In this document: positions 53,333-62,673 of the stretch, one piece after another
Layout of the letters: the number at the start of each line of letters is the position of its first letter
Numbering within the stretch: position 1 is the first letter of the stretch
Source: Marinobacter sediminicola
GTDB lineage: Bacteria > Pseudomonadota > Gammaproteobacteria > Pseudomonadales > Oleiphilaceae
NCBI RefSeq assembly: GCF_031157525.1
Contig: NZ_JAVIXR010000007.1
Coordinates: 154,160-218,159, forward strand
Length of the DNA: 64,000 nucleotides
Direction of reading: 5' to 3'
The notes under the pieces: model-generated
Told to the model about the DNA's origin: nothing
The model's database searches: none
What the model saw: only the letters and a program-made list of their open reading frames with translations
Program-made: the position numbers and the translations under genes

Positions 53333-53992
53333 TTATCTGGGAGTTGAAAATAGTGGATGGTGGCTGGCAAACAGCCTTTGGAATGTCTGTGCTTTCTGTA
53401 TTGTGGCTTCGGGGTTACCCCCAAAAAGTCCGCCAACAACCGCTAGCAGATCTGCGCCCGCGCGAACAAGGAGCTCGCCGTTTTCTGTAGTGATCCCACC
53501 AATGGCCGTAACTGGCCGCTTGAAACGTTTTGCTTCGGCCAATATGGCAGTTGAGGCGGGTGGGGCATCCGGTTTGGTTGATGAATTGAAAAACCGACCA
53601 AATGCCAGGTAATCTGCGCCACCTGCGGCGGCTGCTTCAGCCAGTGCAAGGTCGGCATGGCATGTAATACCAATAATTGCGCCATCCCCAAGCAGATGAC
53701 GAGCCTCTGCCGCCGATCCATCTGTTTGGCCAAGGTGAACACCCGCAGCGCCTATGCGCTTTGCTAGCCCGACATCATCGTTAATCAGCAGAGGGGTGTC
53801 TGTAGTGGCGCATACGGATTGCAGATTTCTTGCTTGTGCCAGCCGTTCCGCCATGGGCGCCGACTTTTCCCGATACTGCACCATCACAGCACCGCCGAGA
53901 ATGGCGGCTTCTACGGAGGCAACCATAGTTGCAGGAGGAGTTAGTTGGCTGTCGGTAATGGCATAAAGCCCGATGGGTATACGCCGTTTCAT
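53333..53992 (-). CDS. thiE: Thiamine-phosphate synthase
   Basis: A 219-residue TIM-barrel enzyme. Features are IGLYAITDSQLTP at the start, VMVQYREKSAPMAERLAQA near residue 40, PLLINDDVGLAKRIGAAGVH near 70, and PVTAIGGITTENGELLVRAG near 165. It joins HMP pyrophosphate and thiazole phosphate. The ATG at 53992 overlaps the thiD stop by four bases (ATGA). An upstream GTG in frame is unlikely. Confidence 0.94.
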   Translation of the reverse strand: MKRRIPIGLYAITDSQLTPPATMVASVEAAILGGAVMVQYREKSAPMAERLAQARNLQSVCATTDTPLLINDDVGLAKRIGAAGVHLGQTDGSAAEARHLLGDGAIIGITCHADLALAEAAAAGGADYLAFGRFFNSSTKPDAPPASTAILAEAKRFKRPVTAIGGITTENGELLVRAGADLLAVVGGLFGGNPEATIQKAQTFQRLFASHHPLFSTPR

Positions 53993-54777
53993 CGCTCCCA
54001 CAGAATGCCCCGATCCGGAACCGGTTGGCCTCTTCCCACCTTAAGGGCGTGCAAAATAGTGCGGTGCACGTAGTTCTGAGCTTGGGAAATCGCGGCACGG
54101 GGTGATAGACCTAGCGCTCGACCGGCAGCAATTGCGGCTGCCAGTGTGCAGCCTGTGCCATGGTATTCTCCGCCAATGCGCTCAACATCCCACCATGTGG
54201 GTGTGGGGGCGTGGTTGTAAAGTGTGTTGGTGATGTGAATTCCAGTGCCATGCCCACCGGTTGCGAGCACCGAAGCACACCCTTTACTGAGTAGTTTGCG
54301 CGCAGCCTCGGCAGGATCATCACACTCCTCCAGTAAGGCCAACTCTACACCATTAGGGGTGATCATCTCCGCCAGGGGGAATAGGCGTGCTTTCATGGTG
54401 GCAAGCAGTTCATCATCCGCCAGATCGCCACCGCCAGCTGCCTTGATTACCGGGTCGGTTATCACCGGGATATCCGGATGCTTCTTGAGAAATTCAACCA
54501 AAACATCCACAACCGCAGAGTTGCCCAGGGCTCCGGTTTTTACCGCGTGTATTGGGACATCTTCGGCGATGCATCTGAGTTGCTCACGTATCAGTTCCGG
54601 GTTGACGGCTTCGGCACCGTATACATTCCGGGTATCCTGAACAGTCAGACAAGTGAGCACAGGTAACGGGTGGCACCCGAGTGATGTGATGGCCTGAATG
54701 TCCGCCTGGATGCCGGCGCCGCCGGAAGGGTCCAGGCCGGAAAGAACAAGTACGTGGGGGCGAGTGTAGTATTTGAT
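53989..54777 (-). CDS. thiD: Hydroxymethylpyrimidine/phosphomethylpyrimidine kinase with ATC start
   Basis: A ribokinase-fold enzyme of about 262 residues. The N-terminal LVLSGLDPSGGAGIQAD block is essential to the family and is followed by TPNGVELALLEE near residue 150 and GGEYHGTGCTLAAAIAAG near 200 (anion hole and catalytic Asp region). The reading frame back to the hemJ stop contains no ATG, GTG or TTG. The best candidate is ATC at 54777-54775 (IKYYTRPHVL), eight bases after GGGAG at 54790-54786. A later GTG at 54660 would remove the ATP/substrate-binding N-terminus. It phosphorylates HMP and HMP-P in thiamine synthesis. A single-base error turning ATG into ATC is the alternative. Confidence 0.8.
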   Translation of the reverse strand: MKYYTRPHVLVLSGLDPSGGAGIQADIQAITSLGCHPLPVLTCLTVQDTRNVYGAEAVNPELIREQLRCIAEDVPIHAVKTGALGNSAVVDVLVEFLKKHPDIPVITDPVIKAAGGGDLADDELLATMKARLFPLAEMITPNGVELALLEECDDPAEAARKLLSKGCASVLATGGHGTGIHITNTLYNHAPTPTWWDVERIGGEYHGTGCTLAAAIAAGRALGLSPRAAISQAQNYVHRTILHALKVGRGQPVPDRGILWER

Positions 54778-54789
54778 TGCTAAAACTCC

Positions 54790-55212
54790 CTAGAACGGCT
54801 TAACGACAGCGAGAATAACAACTGCGAGCAAGATAAGCACCGGCAACTCATTGAACCAGCGATAGAATACATGGCCGCGAGTGTTGAGGTCGTCGCGGAA
54901 CACCTTGACCAGATGCCCGCAATAAAAGTGGTAGATAATCAACAATGCCACGAGCAGCAGCTTTACATGCAGCCAGCCCTGGCTGAAGTAGCCCGACACA
55001 TTATAAGTAAGCAACCAGGTGCCAAAGATCACGGTGGCAATCATTGAGGGTGTGGTGATGCCCCGATAGAGTTTGCGCTCCATGATTTTGAAACGCTCGC
55101 GCCCCGGCTCGTCCTCACAGGCTGCATGGTAGACGAACAGCCTTGGCAGATAGAACAGGCCGGCAAACCAGCACACCAGAGAAATTATATGAAAGGCCTT
55201 AACCCACAGCAT
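54790..55212 (-). CDS. hemJ: Protoporphyrinogen IX oxidase HemJ
   Basis: A 140-residue membrane protein with four hydrophobic helices. It contains the family segments AFHIISLVCWFAGLFYLPRLFVYH near the start, with the conserved His, and RGITTPSMIATVIFGTWLL. It is the quinone- or heme-linked oxidase replacing HemG/HemY in many gram-negatives. The stop (TAG) lies in the same frame as thiD, with GGGAG of thiD overlapping it. It starts three bases after the ClC gene, so both are one operon. Confidence 0.9.
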   Translation of the reverse strand: MLWVKAFHIISLVCWFAGLFYLPRLFVYHAACEDEPGRERFKIMERKLYRGITTPSMIATVIFGTWLLTYNVSGYFSQGWLHVKLLLVALLIIYHFYCGHLVKVFRDDLNTRGHVFYRWFNELPVLILLAVVILAVVKPF

Positions 55213-55215
55213 TGA

Positions 55216-56991
55216 TCAGCTCCGTCGATATTGGTAATAACTTTCGATGTCAGATTTAAGCATAACGCCGTAAACCCTTTGAATCATTGGTGCTACATGG
55301 CGTTGCACATACAACGCCTCAGCGCTGGAGTTCTCAAACTCGTGCATTGCCTCTTCGAGGGTCGCTTGATATTGCACCGGTGCAATATCGCGCCGGTGTG
55401 CGGGTATGTCCATCAGGTCAATCGATTCGACAGGTTCGTCCGTTTCGTTCGACGCGGCATCTACTGAATCTTCCAGGTAACGGGCAAGGTCGACCGCAGG
55501 TAACAAAGCTGTGGGGCCGTTCTTGCCATCGACGATCAACCACTTTGGTTCCGCCTGGAGCGCTTTGCGGGCCTCTTCCGCCGTGAGGTGTCTATTTATG
55601 CGCAGTATGCTCTTGTCCATGATTGCCGCCACAGATACCCGTCGCAAAGCCTGGATAACCGGTGAGCTTTGATAGCTAAGGCCTTGGCTTTTAAGTACGG
55701 TCAGGAAGAGGGATTTTTTTCCGAATGCCTCACTTGTGATAAGCGTAGCTGTGGTAATAACCAGCATACCGGGAAGAATAATGTTGGGATTGCGGGTTAG
55801 CTCCATAAGAGCCATTAGCGCGGCTAGGGGAGCCTGTAACACCGCACCCATCATGGCGCCCATTCCGAGCATGGCATAAAAGCCGACCGATGAAGCGTGG
55901 CCGGGGAGGATGTCTCCCCCGATGAGGCCCAGAGCCCCGCCAAGCGCAGCGCCCATGACAAGCGTTGGGCCTATAATGCTGCTGGGCATGCCCAGCCCGA
56001 CGGTCAACGCGGTGATAACCAGTTTCGCAGCACCTACGCTAAGAAGTAACCAGAGGCCGAGTTCGCCGTTCATGGTTTCGTTTACTGTGTCGTATCCAAT
56101 GCCCATGGTTTGGGGAACTGCCACAGCGGCAACGGCCATCAGCATCCCGGCGATGATCACTCGCAATAAGATGGGGCGCTGGTTGAACCGCCCCATGGCG
56201 TCGACCAGATGAATGAATAGCGCTGCGGAAACGCCAATAATAATAGCAATAACCAGAATCCAGGGTATCTCCAGAAACGAGTTCATGGTCAGCGCAGGTA
56301 CGTTAAATGCGGGCTCAGATCCATACACTAGCTGGGTGACCACCGCTGCGCTAACGGCCGCAAGAATAATGGGCGTGAACCCGGCTATCGTGTACTCCAT
56401 CATCACCACTTCCATGGCGAAAATTACTCCGGCAATTGGGGTGTTGAATGATGCGGATATGGCGGCAGCACAACCGCATGCCACCAGGGTGCGTATGCTG
56501 TTGTTGGGTAGGCGCATCCACTGCCCCATGAGGCTAGAGAATGCAGCGCCCAAATGAACGGCAGGCCCCTCCCGGCCAGCTGATTGCCCGGTGATCACCG
56601 TGCCCACACCCACAACGAACTGAATAATAGCGCTCCGTGCGGTGATGTAACCCTGGTGGTAATTCAGGCGCTCCATCACATGGACGACACCAACTTTCCG
56701 GTCATGAGTGGCTAGGCGGTGTAAAAACAGGCCAATACTGAGCGCGCCTGCAAGTGGCAGCACGCCGCGGGTGATTATATCGAGGCTTTCAAACGCTTCG
56801 GAGCCTTCTCCCGGCAGGAAATACTCCAGCGGCCATTCGATGGCCAGCCGGAAGACCAGAATCACGGCGCCCGTGACCAGCCCGGATAGCAGACCCAGAA
56901 TAGCCAGCTGTGGTAAAGAATCCACACCGGACATACTGCGTGTGAAAACAGAGGTTATTCTTTCACTAATCCGATGCCAGACTTTATTCAT
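55216..56991 (-). CDS. ClC-family chloride channel/transporter with CBS domains
   Basis: A 591-residue protein. About residues 1-430 are the ClC membrane fold with the selectivity motif SAGREGPAVHLGAAFSS near 145 (gating Glu present) and GMPSSIIGPTLVMGAALGG near 340. C-terminal CBS-like sequence follows (AAIMDKSILRINRHLTAEEA and APVQYQATLEEAMHEFENS). The internal proton-pathway Glu of E. coli ClcA seems replaced: the segment reads IFAMEVVMMEYT. The GSGIP chloride motif is VGVVHVM. It could thus be a channel or a fluoride/anion transporter. It heads the operon to hemL and is divergent from argC. Confidence 0.88.
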   Translation of the reverse strand: MNKVWHRISERITSVFTRSMSGVDSLPQLAILGLLSGLVTGAVILVFRLAIEWPLEYFLPGEGSEAFESLDIITRGVLPLAGALSIGLFLHRLATHDRKVGVVHVMERLNYHQGYITARSAIIQFVVGVGTVITGQSAGREGPAVHLGAAFSSLMGQWMRLPNNSIRTLVACGCAAAISASFNTPIAGVIFAMEVVMMEYTIAGFTPIILAAVSAAVVTQLVYGSEPAFNVPALTMNSFLEIPWILVIAIIIGVSAALFIHLVDAMGRFNQRPILLRVIIAGMLMAVAAVAVPQTMGIGYDTVNETMNGELGLWLLLSVGAAKLVITALTVGLGMPSSIIGPTLVMGAALGGALGLIGGDILPGHASSVGFYAMLGMGAMMGAVLQAPLAALMALMELTRNPNIILPGMLVITTATLITSEAFGKKSLFLTVLKSQGLSYQSSPVIQALRRVSVAAIMDKSILRINRHLTAEEARKALQAEPKWLIVDGKNGPTALLPAVDLARYLEDSVDAASNETDEPVESIDLMDIPAHRRDIAPVQYQATLEEAMHEFENSSAEALYVQRHVAPMIQRVYGVMLKSDIESYYQYRRS

Positions 56992-57161
56992 GGGTGCCGA
57001 TGTTCCGGAACAAGAGAGTGGCCTTCCAGAGGGTTTCTGACATCATTGTAACTGTCACTTTGCAGGCTGCAATGAGTCGTTGGTTTATCATGATAGACTA
57101 AGGCGTTAAGCTACAGGCAAAGACACCTCGAAATCCTTATCCAACGTCGCTGGAGAGCAAG

Positions 57162-58199
57162 TTGATAAAAGTAGGCATTGTGGGCGGCACCGGCTACACC
57201 GGCGTCGAACTCCTCAGAATTCTCGCTGTTCATCCGGAAGCAACGGTAAGCTGCATAACCTCAAGATCTGAGGCCGGAGTGCCGGTATCCGATATGTACC
57301 CAAATCTCCGTGGGCACTTTGATCTGGCTTATTCAGAGCCGAACGCCAGTGTTCTTGCCGCCTGCGATCTGGTGTTTTTTGCAACACCACACGGCGTTGC
57401 AATGGAGATGATTCCTGAGTTAATGGCTGCGGGTGTGCGGGTTGTTGACCTGTCAGCAGACTTCCGACTCAAGGATCTGAAGGTATGGTCCCAGTGGTAC
57501 GGCTTGCCCCATAAATCACCGGAGTGGGTTGAAAAGGCTGTTTACGGTTTGCCAGAAGTCGCGCGCGCTGAAATTGCCAAGGCACAGCTGGTTGCTAACC
57601 CCGGGTGCTATCCGACAGCGGTTCAGCTGGGCTTTCTCCCACTGCTGGAGAGTGGGCTGGTTGACCCGTCACGGTTGATTGCAGATGCCAAATCCGGCGC
57701 CAGCGGCGGTGGCCGACAGGGCAAAATTGCCATGTTGCATGGTGAAGTCAGTGAAAGTTTCAAAGCCTATGGGGCATCAGGCCACCGTCACTTGCCGGAG
57801 ATTCGACAGGGCTTGTCTGCCGCGGCCGGCACTGAAACCGGTGTAACATTTGTGCCTCATCTTGTTCCGATGATTCGCGGCATAGAAGCAACGCTCTATG
57901 CAGAACTGAAGAATCCGGTTGATTTTGACCGTTTGCAGGCACTGTTCGAGGAGCGTTACCGTGACGAGCCGTTTGTAGACGTGATGCCGTTCGGTAGCCA
58001 TCCGGAGACCCGGAGTGTACGGGGTGCAAACTTGTGCCGTATGGCACTGCATCGCCAGGAACAGAGCAACATTGTGATCATTTCCTCTGTGATTGATAAC
58101 CTGGTGAAAGGCGCGGCCGGCCAAGCTGTCCAGAACATGAACATCATGTTTGGCCTCAAAGAAACGCTGGGCCTTGAAGCACCTGCGCTACTGCCGTGA
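57162..58199 (+). CDS. argC: N-acetyl-gamma-glutamyl-phosphate reductase
   Basis: A 345-residue NADP-dependent enzyme. It has [18 protein letters not shown] at the start, the [15 protein letters not shown] block near residue 75, and the catalytic Cys in [19 protein letters not shown] near 145. It reduces N-acetylglutamyl-phosphate in arginine synthesis. The start codon is TTG at 57162, preceded by TGGAGAG. It is the first gene of a rightward operon with the DUF6776, bactofilin and erpA genes, as around PA0662 in P. aeruginosa. Confidence 0.96.
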   Translation: MIKVGIVGGTGYTGVELLRILAVHPEATVSCITSRSEAGVPVSDMYPNLRGHFDLAYSEPNASVLAACDLVFFATPHGVAMEMIPELMAAGVRVVDLSADFRLKDLKVWSQWYGLPHKSPEWVEKAVYGLPEVARAEIAKAQLVANPGCYPTAVQLGFLPLLESGLVDPSRLIADAKSGASGGGRQGKIAMLHGEVSESFKAYGASGHRHLPEIRQGLSAAAGTETGVTFVPHLVPMIRGIEATLYAELKNPVDFDRLQALFEERYRDEPFVDVMPFGSHPETRSVRGANLCRMALHRQEQSNIVIISSVIDNLVKGAAGQAVQNMNIMFGLKETLGLEAPALLP

Positions 58200-58208
58200 G
58201 GAACGCCA

Positions 58209-58949
58209 GTGAGCGAACAACGAAAGCCCTCTGAGGAGTATGTTGTTATCCGCCATCGGCCGGGGTATCGGCTGAAGCGGGTGCTGATTATGATCGTATT
58301 GACAGTGATTGCTGGCGCTGGCGGGTATGCAGCCGGGCTGGCTCAGGGAGGCTTTCGGTCCACAGGGGTCGAGGCCTCAAACGAGCGGCTGGAGGACAAG
58401 CTTGCAGCGCTGGAAGCCAACTACCGCGATGCTCGTCAGCGTTTGGTTAATCTCGAGCGTGGTAAACTCATCGATGAGCAAGCACTGAATCAGGCCCGGA
58501 ACATTATTGTGGAATTGGAAACCCGGGTAGGCTCGCTTAAATCGGATCTCACGTTCTATAAAAATATCATGGCGCCCTCAGAAACCAGCAAGGGGTTGCA
58601 GGTTGATCGGTTTTCGCTGGCCAACGATCGCCTGGCGGGTGTTTATAACTTCAAGCTCGTGCTAACCCAGGTTGGTAACAACAAGAGCTATATTTCAGGA
58701 GTTGTTGCCGTCAATGTAATTGGCGTGCGCGATGAGGAAAAAGAAGTCATTGCACTGCGAGACCTTTCCCAGGAAATAGAGGATCTTGGCGTGAAATTCC
58801 GCTTTCGGTATTTCCAGGATGTGGAAGGTAAACTGACGTTGCCAGACGGTTTTGAACCACTTGAAGTGCAGGTGGTTGCTCAGGCCGAAGGACGCAAATC
58901 CTCGCAGGCCGAACGAACCTTCGGCTGGGGCGATTTAACGGAGAACTAG
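58209..58949 (+). CDS. DUF6776-type membrane-anchored coiled-coil protein
   Basis: A 246-residue protein. It has a cytoplasmic N-tail, one membrane helix (VLIMIVLTVIAGAGGYAAGL near residue 25), a coiled coil (about residues 55-110, LEDKLAALEANYRDARQRLV) and a beta-rich periplasmic end (about 120-240, NFKLVLTQVGNNKSYISGVV). The role is unknown. The start is GTG with GAGGAAC upstream. It sits ten bases after argC and two bases before the bactofilin gene, so it may serve with that cytoskeletal protein in envelope organisation. Confidence 0.8.
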   Translation: MSEQRKPSEEYVVIRHRPGYRLKRVLIMIVLTVIAGAGGYAAGLAQGGFRSTGVEASNERLEDKLAALEANYRDARQRLVNLERGKLIDEQALNQARNIIVELETRVGSLKSDLTFYKNIMAPSETSKGLQVDRFSLANDRLAGVYNFKLVLTQVGNNKSYISGVVAVNVIGVRDEEKEVIALRDLSQEIEDLGVKFRFRYFQDVEGKLTLPDGFEPLEVQVVAQAEGRKSSQAERTFGWGDLTEN

Positions 58950-58951
58950 AA

Positions 58952-59431
58952 ATGTTTGGCAAGAAAAAGGCAAAGCCCCGTCGGGCCACCGGTAACTTCG
59001 ATACGCTGATCTCTTCGCGCACGACCATAGAAGGGGATGTGCGTTTTTCTGGCGGCTTGCATGTTGATGGTCATATCAGAGGCAAAGTGCTGTCTGAAGA
59101 GGGGAGTGATGCAGTTCTGAGAGTTTCAGAGGTAGGTGAGGTGACCGGCGACATATCCGCCCCGCATGTAGTCATTAACGGAACAGTTCACGGCGACGTG
59201 TATGCGTCTGCGCATCTGGAACTCGCTGAAAAGGCCGCTATTAACGGCAGCGTTTACTACAATCTCATCCAGATGGCGATGGGCGCATCGGTAAACGGCA
59301 ATCTCGTTCACCAGCGTGAGCCTTCTGGGTTGCTGACCCAAGATAAGGTGTCGCGGCCGGAAGCTGATCGCAATCTTTCCGTCGAAAGCGCTGACGAGTC
59401 TTCCGGCGAAGATGGTGGTAAGTCCGAATAG
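58952..59431 (+). CDS. Bactofilin
   Basis: A 159-residue protein. The core is a right-handed beta-helix of hydrophobic repeats (ISSRTTIEGDVRFSGGLHVD, RVSEVGEVTGDISAPHVVIN, ASAHLELAEKAAINGSVYYN). It is flanked by a basic N-terminal tail (MFGKKKAKPRR) and an acidic Ser-rich tail. Bactofilins polymerise without nucleotide and localise peptidoglycan or membrane machinery. It is encoded directly after a membrane protein gene and just before erpA. Confidence 0.93.
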   Translation: MFGKKKAKPRRATGNFDTLISSRTTIEGDVRFSGGLHVDGHIRGKVLSEEGSDAVLRVSEVGEVTGDISAPHVVINGTVHGDVYASAHLELAEKAAINGSVYYNLIQMAMGASVNGNLVHQREPSGLLTQDKVSRPEADRNLSVESADESSGEDGGKSE

Positions 59432-59494
59432 TTGATTGTTTTACTCAGGAATACCATAATCAATGCAGTTGTATCAGGTAATCCGGAGGCAAGC

Positions 59495-59848
59495 TTGAGT
59501 GTAGTTCAACAGCAAATGGCAGCACCGCTGTTTTTCAGCGATAGTGCGGTCAACAAAGTACGAGAACTGGTTGATGAGGAAGGCAATTCCGACCTCAGGC
59601 TGCGCGTGTTTGTTACCGGCGGTGGATGTTCGGGGTTTCAGTACGGGTTCTCATTTGATGAAACTCAGGATGAGGAAGATACCGTAATTGAGCGGGATGG
59701 AGCTGTATTGCTGGTAGACCCTATGAGTTACCAGTACCTTGTTGGCGCCACCGTAGATTACCAGGAAGGCTTGCAGGGCTCTCAGTTTGTGGTACAGAAC
59801 CCTAATGCGAGCTCTACCTGTGGTTGTGGTAGCTCGTTTACGATTTGA
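59495..59848 (+). CDS. erpA: Iron-sulfur cluster insertion protein ErpA
   Basis: A 117-residue A-type carrier with the three ligand cysteines, Cys45 in [13 protein letters not shown] and Cys109/Cys111 in STCGCGSSF at the C-terminus. It delivers Fe-S clusters to target proteins. The start is a TTG at 59495 with GGAGG five bases upstream. A longer frame from 59432 adds 21 residues that do not fit the family. It lies downstream of argC and the bactofilin gene. Confidence 0.94.
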   Translation: MSVVQQQMAAPLFFSDSAVNKVRELVDEEGNSDLRLRVFVTGGGCSGFQYGFSFDETQDEEDTVIERDGAVLLVDPMSYQYLVGATVDYQEGLQGSQFVVQNPNASSTCGCGSSFTI

Positions 59849-59886
59849 GGTTGTGTGAGTTTAATGCCCGGCAGCGATCGCTTGTA

Positions 59887-60984
59887 TTATGCCGGGTAAA
59901 TTGCCCCAAGAATTCGCGGACCTTTAGCTCCGGTTACCTCTGGCAAGTTCCCTGGTTTGTGCTCCATCGTTTGCTGTGCCAGCCATGCAAATGCAGTAGG
60001 CTCTACCCACTGCGGATCAAGACCGAGTTCAGCGGTGCTGTGCACGCGAATAGGGCTAAGTCCCTGAGAAATTTCCTTCATAAGCAAGCTATTCCGAGTA
60101 CCCCCGCCACAGGCATAAACGATCATGCCCGGTGACTGAGGCATTTGTCGGATCGCTGTGATCACGGTCAGTTGCAGTAGTGTGCGCTGAACGTCTTCTG
60201 GCAGAACATTTTCGTGTCGCTTCACCAGAGTTTTAACCCATTCAAGATTAAACTTTTCTTTCCCGGTGCTCTTGGGGGTCGGCCGCTCAAAGTAAGCATC
60301 CGTGAGCATGTCACTCAACAGTGCGTGGTCAACAATGCCTTCCATGGCCCAGTGGCCGTCTTCATCGTAAAGGCGTCCGGTTTGATCCTGGCACCATGCA
60401 TCCATCAGAGCATTTGCAGGCCCCGTGTCGAAGCCGGTTGCCGGGCTGCGTCGAGCTGATGGAATCCAGGTTATGTTGGCGATGCCGCCGAGATTGAGGA
60501 TGCATCTGTCTTCTGTGTCCGAACCGAAAAAATGCTGATGAAAGGCTGGAACCAGAGGAGCGCCTTGCCCACCAGCGGCCATGTCACGGCTGCGGAAATC
60601 TCCCACTGTCGTAACGCAGGTTTTCTCTGCAATGATTGACGGGTTGCCGATCTGGAGTGAGAAGCGGCCGGGCCCGGAAGGTTGGTGCCTCACGGTTTGT
60701 CCGTGGCTTCCAATGGCACGAATTGACGACCTGTCTACCCCGGACTTGCAGATCAGGGCTTCCGCGGTGTTTGCGAAAAGTGTGCCGACCAGTGTATCGA
60801 GTTCGCCCACTTCGTCTGGTGTGGCCTGATTCTGGCTAGCCAGTACCAAGCGCTTGCGCAGGGCTTCAGGATAAGGAGAGGAGTGCGTGGCGTGAGTGCG
60901 GACAGATTTGCCCTGGAAGGACACCAGCACGGCATCTATGCCATCCATGCTGGTGCCGGACATGAGCCCGATCCAGGTGTCCAT
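59887..60984 (-). CDS. anmK: Anhydro-N-acetylmuramic acid kinase
   Basis: A 365-residue sugar kinase. The start reads WIGLMSGTSMDGIDAVLVSF, typical of AnmK. The text also has GSHGQTVRHQPSGPGRFSLQ near residue 95, GFDTGPANALMDAW near 185, and YACGGGTRNSLLMKEI near 290. It phosphorylates and opens 1,6-anhydroMurNAc from peptidoglycan turnover. It lies six bases after the M23 endopeptidase gene, and the two jointly serve cell-wall remodelling and recycling. Confidence 0.96.
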   Translation of the reverse strand: MDTWIGLMSGTSMDGIDAVLVSFQGKSVRTHATHSSPYPEALRKRLVLASQNQATPDEVGELDTLVGTLFANTAEALICKSGVDRSSIRAIGSHGQTVRHQPSGPGRFSLQIGNPSIIAEKTCVTTVGDFRSRDMAAGGQGAPLVPAFHQHFFGSDTEDRCILNLGGIANITWIPSARRSPATGFDTGPANALMDAWCQDQTGRLYDEDGHWAMEGIVDHALLSDMLTDAYFERPTPKSTGKEKFNLEWVKTLVKRHENVLPEDVQRTLLQLTVITAIRQMPQSPGMIVYACGGGTRNSLLMKEISQGLSPIRVHSTAELGLDPQWVEPTAFAWLAQQTMEHKPGNLPEVTGAKGPRILGAIYPA

Positions 60985-60990
60985 AATAAC

Positions 60991-62388
60991 TCAGTTGTCC
61001 GAGGCCAAAGCCAGGTGCTGGTAGTTTGTCCGGAAGGCTTCAAACTGTGCAACTTGCTGTTGCGTATGCTTTTTGAATCGTGCCATTTCAGTCGCCGGAA
61101 TTGGCTGTGCATCAGGCAATTTTACGGTTCTCGAGTTGCGCGGCGAGCCGTTTACGCGGAATTCATAGTGCAAGTGTGGCCCGGTTACCATGCCGGAGGA
61201 GCCAACGTAGCCTATAGTTTGGCCTTGCTTGACACGGGCGCCGTTTTTCATGCCTTTAGCTAATCGGCTCATGTGTGCATACAGCGTGGTGATGTTGTCA
61301 CCGTGCTTTAAAACAATTGTACGGCCATAGCCGCCTTTCCAGCCGGAAAACTGAACTCTACCATTACCCGCAGCTTTGATTGGTGATCCTGGAGGTGCGG
61401 CGTAATCTGTTCCTTCATGAGGGCGCACTACATCCAGTACAGGGTGGCGGCGCTGTAGGTTAAATGACGAGGAAATTCGCGCGTCGATAGGTGTGCGCAA
61501 GAAAGCCTTGCGCATGCTTTTACCGTCGGGTGTGTAGTAGTCGCTATCGCCATTGCTGTCTGTATAAAGGAGGGCAACGTTTTCTTCGCCACGGTTTACG
61601 AAGCGAGCAGACAGAATGCGTCCGGTGCTGAACTTCTCACCATCGAGATAGAGTTCTTCATAGACAACTTCAAACTGGTCGCCCTTGCGAACGTCGTAAA
61701 CAAAGTCTATATCCCAGCCAAATATGCCAGAAAGCTCCATAGTTAGGCGATCGTTTAGCCCAGCTTCGCGCGCGGCGAGGTAAAGTGAACCATCGATGGT
61801 GCCCGAAGCAAACGCAGGCTTGGGCTCGGGTTCGCGGACTTCCGTTTGGCCTGTAAAAGTCCCTTCTTGTATGTCAATCTTCAGTGTTTCCAGGCGGCTG
61901 CGCTGGAGTTCAACTGCTGCAAGCTCACCGTCGCTATCAATGGCAAAGCGGATCGTTTCGCCAGCGTAGAGGCGTTGCAGCTTGTCTGCCTCACCTTCGC
62001 CATGAATTACGGAGAGCATGGTGCCGTCGTTGAATCCCGCTTTCTTGAAAAGGGAAGATAGTGTGTCGCCTGATTTAATATCGAATGTTTGCCAGGTATG
62101 GCGGGGTGTAATTTCGGCGGTTACAGGCTCTGGAGTCTCCGGAGAAACAACAGCAGGCTGATCTGCAGCAACGGGCTCGGCAGCGGTGGAGCGCTTCTGT
62201 GGCGACTTTTGGGAGATAATTGCTGACGCCTTACCCTGCTCCAAGTCGAGGGTATATGACATTCGTTTGGCCTCAACGTCGGCGCTGGGGCTCATCAAAA
62301 TTGCGGCAGATACTACAACGGTTGCAGCAGCGGCAATGGTAATATGGGTTTTTGGAAACATTTTCAACAAGTGTCGCATCCGTTTCAA
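60991..62388 (-). CDS. M23-family peptidoglycan DD-metalloendopeptidase, MepM/OapA-like
   Basis: A 465-residue envelope protein. An N-terminal membrane anchor or signal (THITIAAAATVVVSAAILM) is followed by a LysM-like domain (FDIKSGDTLSSLFKKAGF near residue 105). A C-terminal peptidase M23 domain carries HEGTDYAAPPGSPIKAAGNG and TGPHLHYEFRVNG, with metal ligands in HxxxD and HxH. It cleaves peptide cross-links to allow wall growth. It is upstream of anmK in one operon and divergent from tyrS. Confidence 0.95.
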   Translation of the reverse strand: MKRMRHLLKMFPKTHITIAAAATVVVSAAILMSPSADVEAKRMSYTLDLEQGKASAIISQKSPQKRSTAAEPVAADQPAVVSPETPEPVTAEITPRHTWQTFDIKSGDTLSSLFKKAGFNDGTMLSVIHGEGEADKLQRLYAGETIRFAIDSDGELAAVELQRSRLETLKIDIQEGTFTGQTEVREPEPKPAFASGTIDGSLYLAAREAGLNDRLTMELSGIFGWDIDFVYDVRKGDQFEVVYEELYLDGEKFSTGRILSARFVNRGEENVALLYTDSNGDSDYYTPDGKSMRKAFLRTPIDARISSSFNLQRRHPVLDVVRPHEGTDYAAPPGSPIKAAGNGRVQFSGWKGGYGRTIVLKHGDNITTLYAHMSRLAKGMKNGARVKQGQTIGYVGSSGMVTGPHLHYEFRVNGSPRNSRTVKLPDAQPIPATEMARFKKHTQQQVAQFEAFRTNYQHLALASDN

Positions 62389-62527
62389 TCCGTATTCCGG
62401 CAGCTTGTGCCATCTAGTTAAAGCTGTTGTTCAAGTGTGAACCAACAGATTACCGTATAAAAAGCGCGTGGAACAGCGTAGAACATTACGGTTGTTGCGC
62501 TGCAGGCCGGATTTCTTGCGGTGCCAT

Positions 62528-62536
62528 TGATATAAT
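62528..62536 (+). promoter_or_regulatory. Extended -10 promoter of tyrS
   Basis: TGATATAAT is a full extended -10 box. No good -35 is seen, as allowed for this class. The leader to the tyrS start would be about 130 nt. Confidence 0.5.
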
Positions 62537-62673
62537 GCGACCGCCCGAAATGCCCGGCATTGTTTAAAAACTGAGCGCTTACACTTTAGCAGGGCACCAG
62601 GTAACTCACAGAGTTCTTTTGTTGAAGTCTGTAACTGATATTTTTTGTGAAACCGATTGGGGATACAAGATTC

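Noticed and set aside
53989..54660. thiD starting at GTG 54660
   Set aside because: That protein would lack the GLDPSGGAG substrate/ATP region, which is present in frame upstream.
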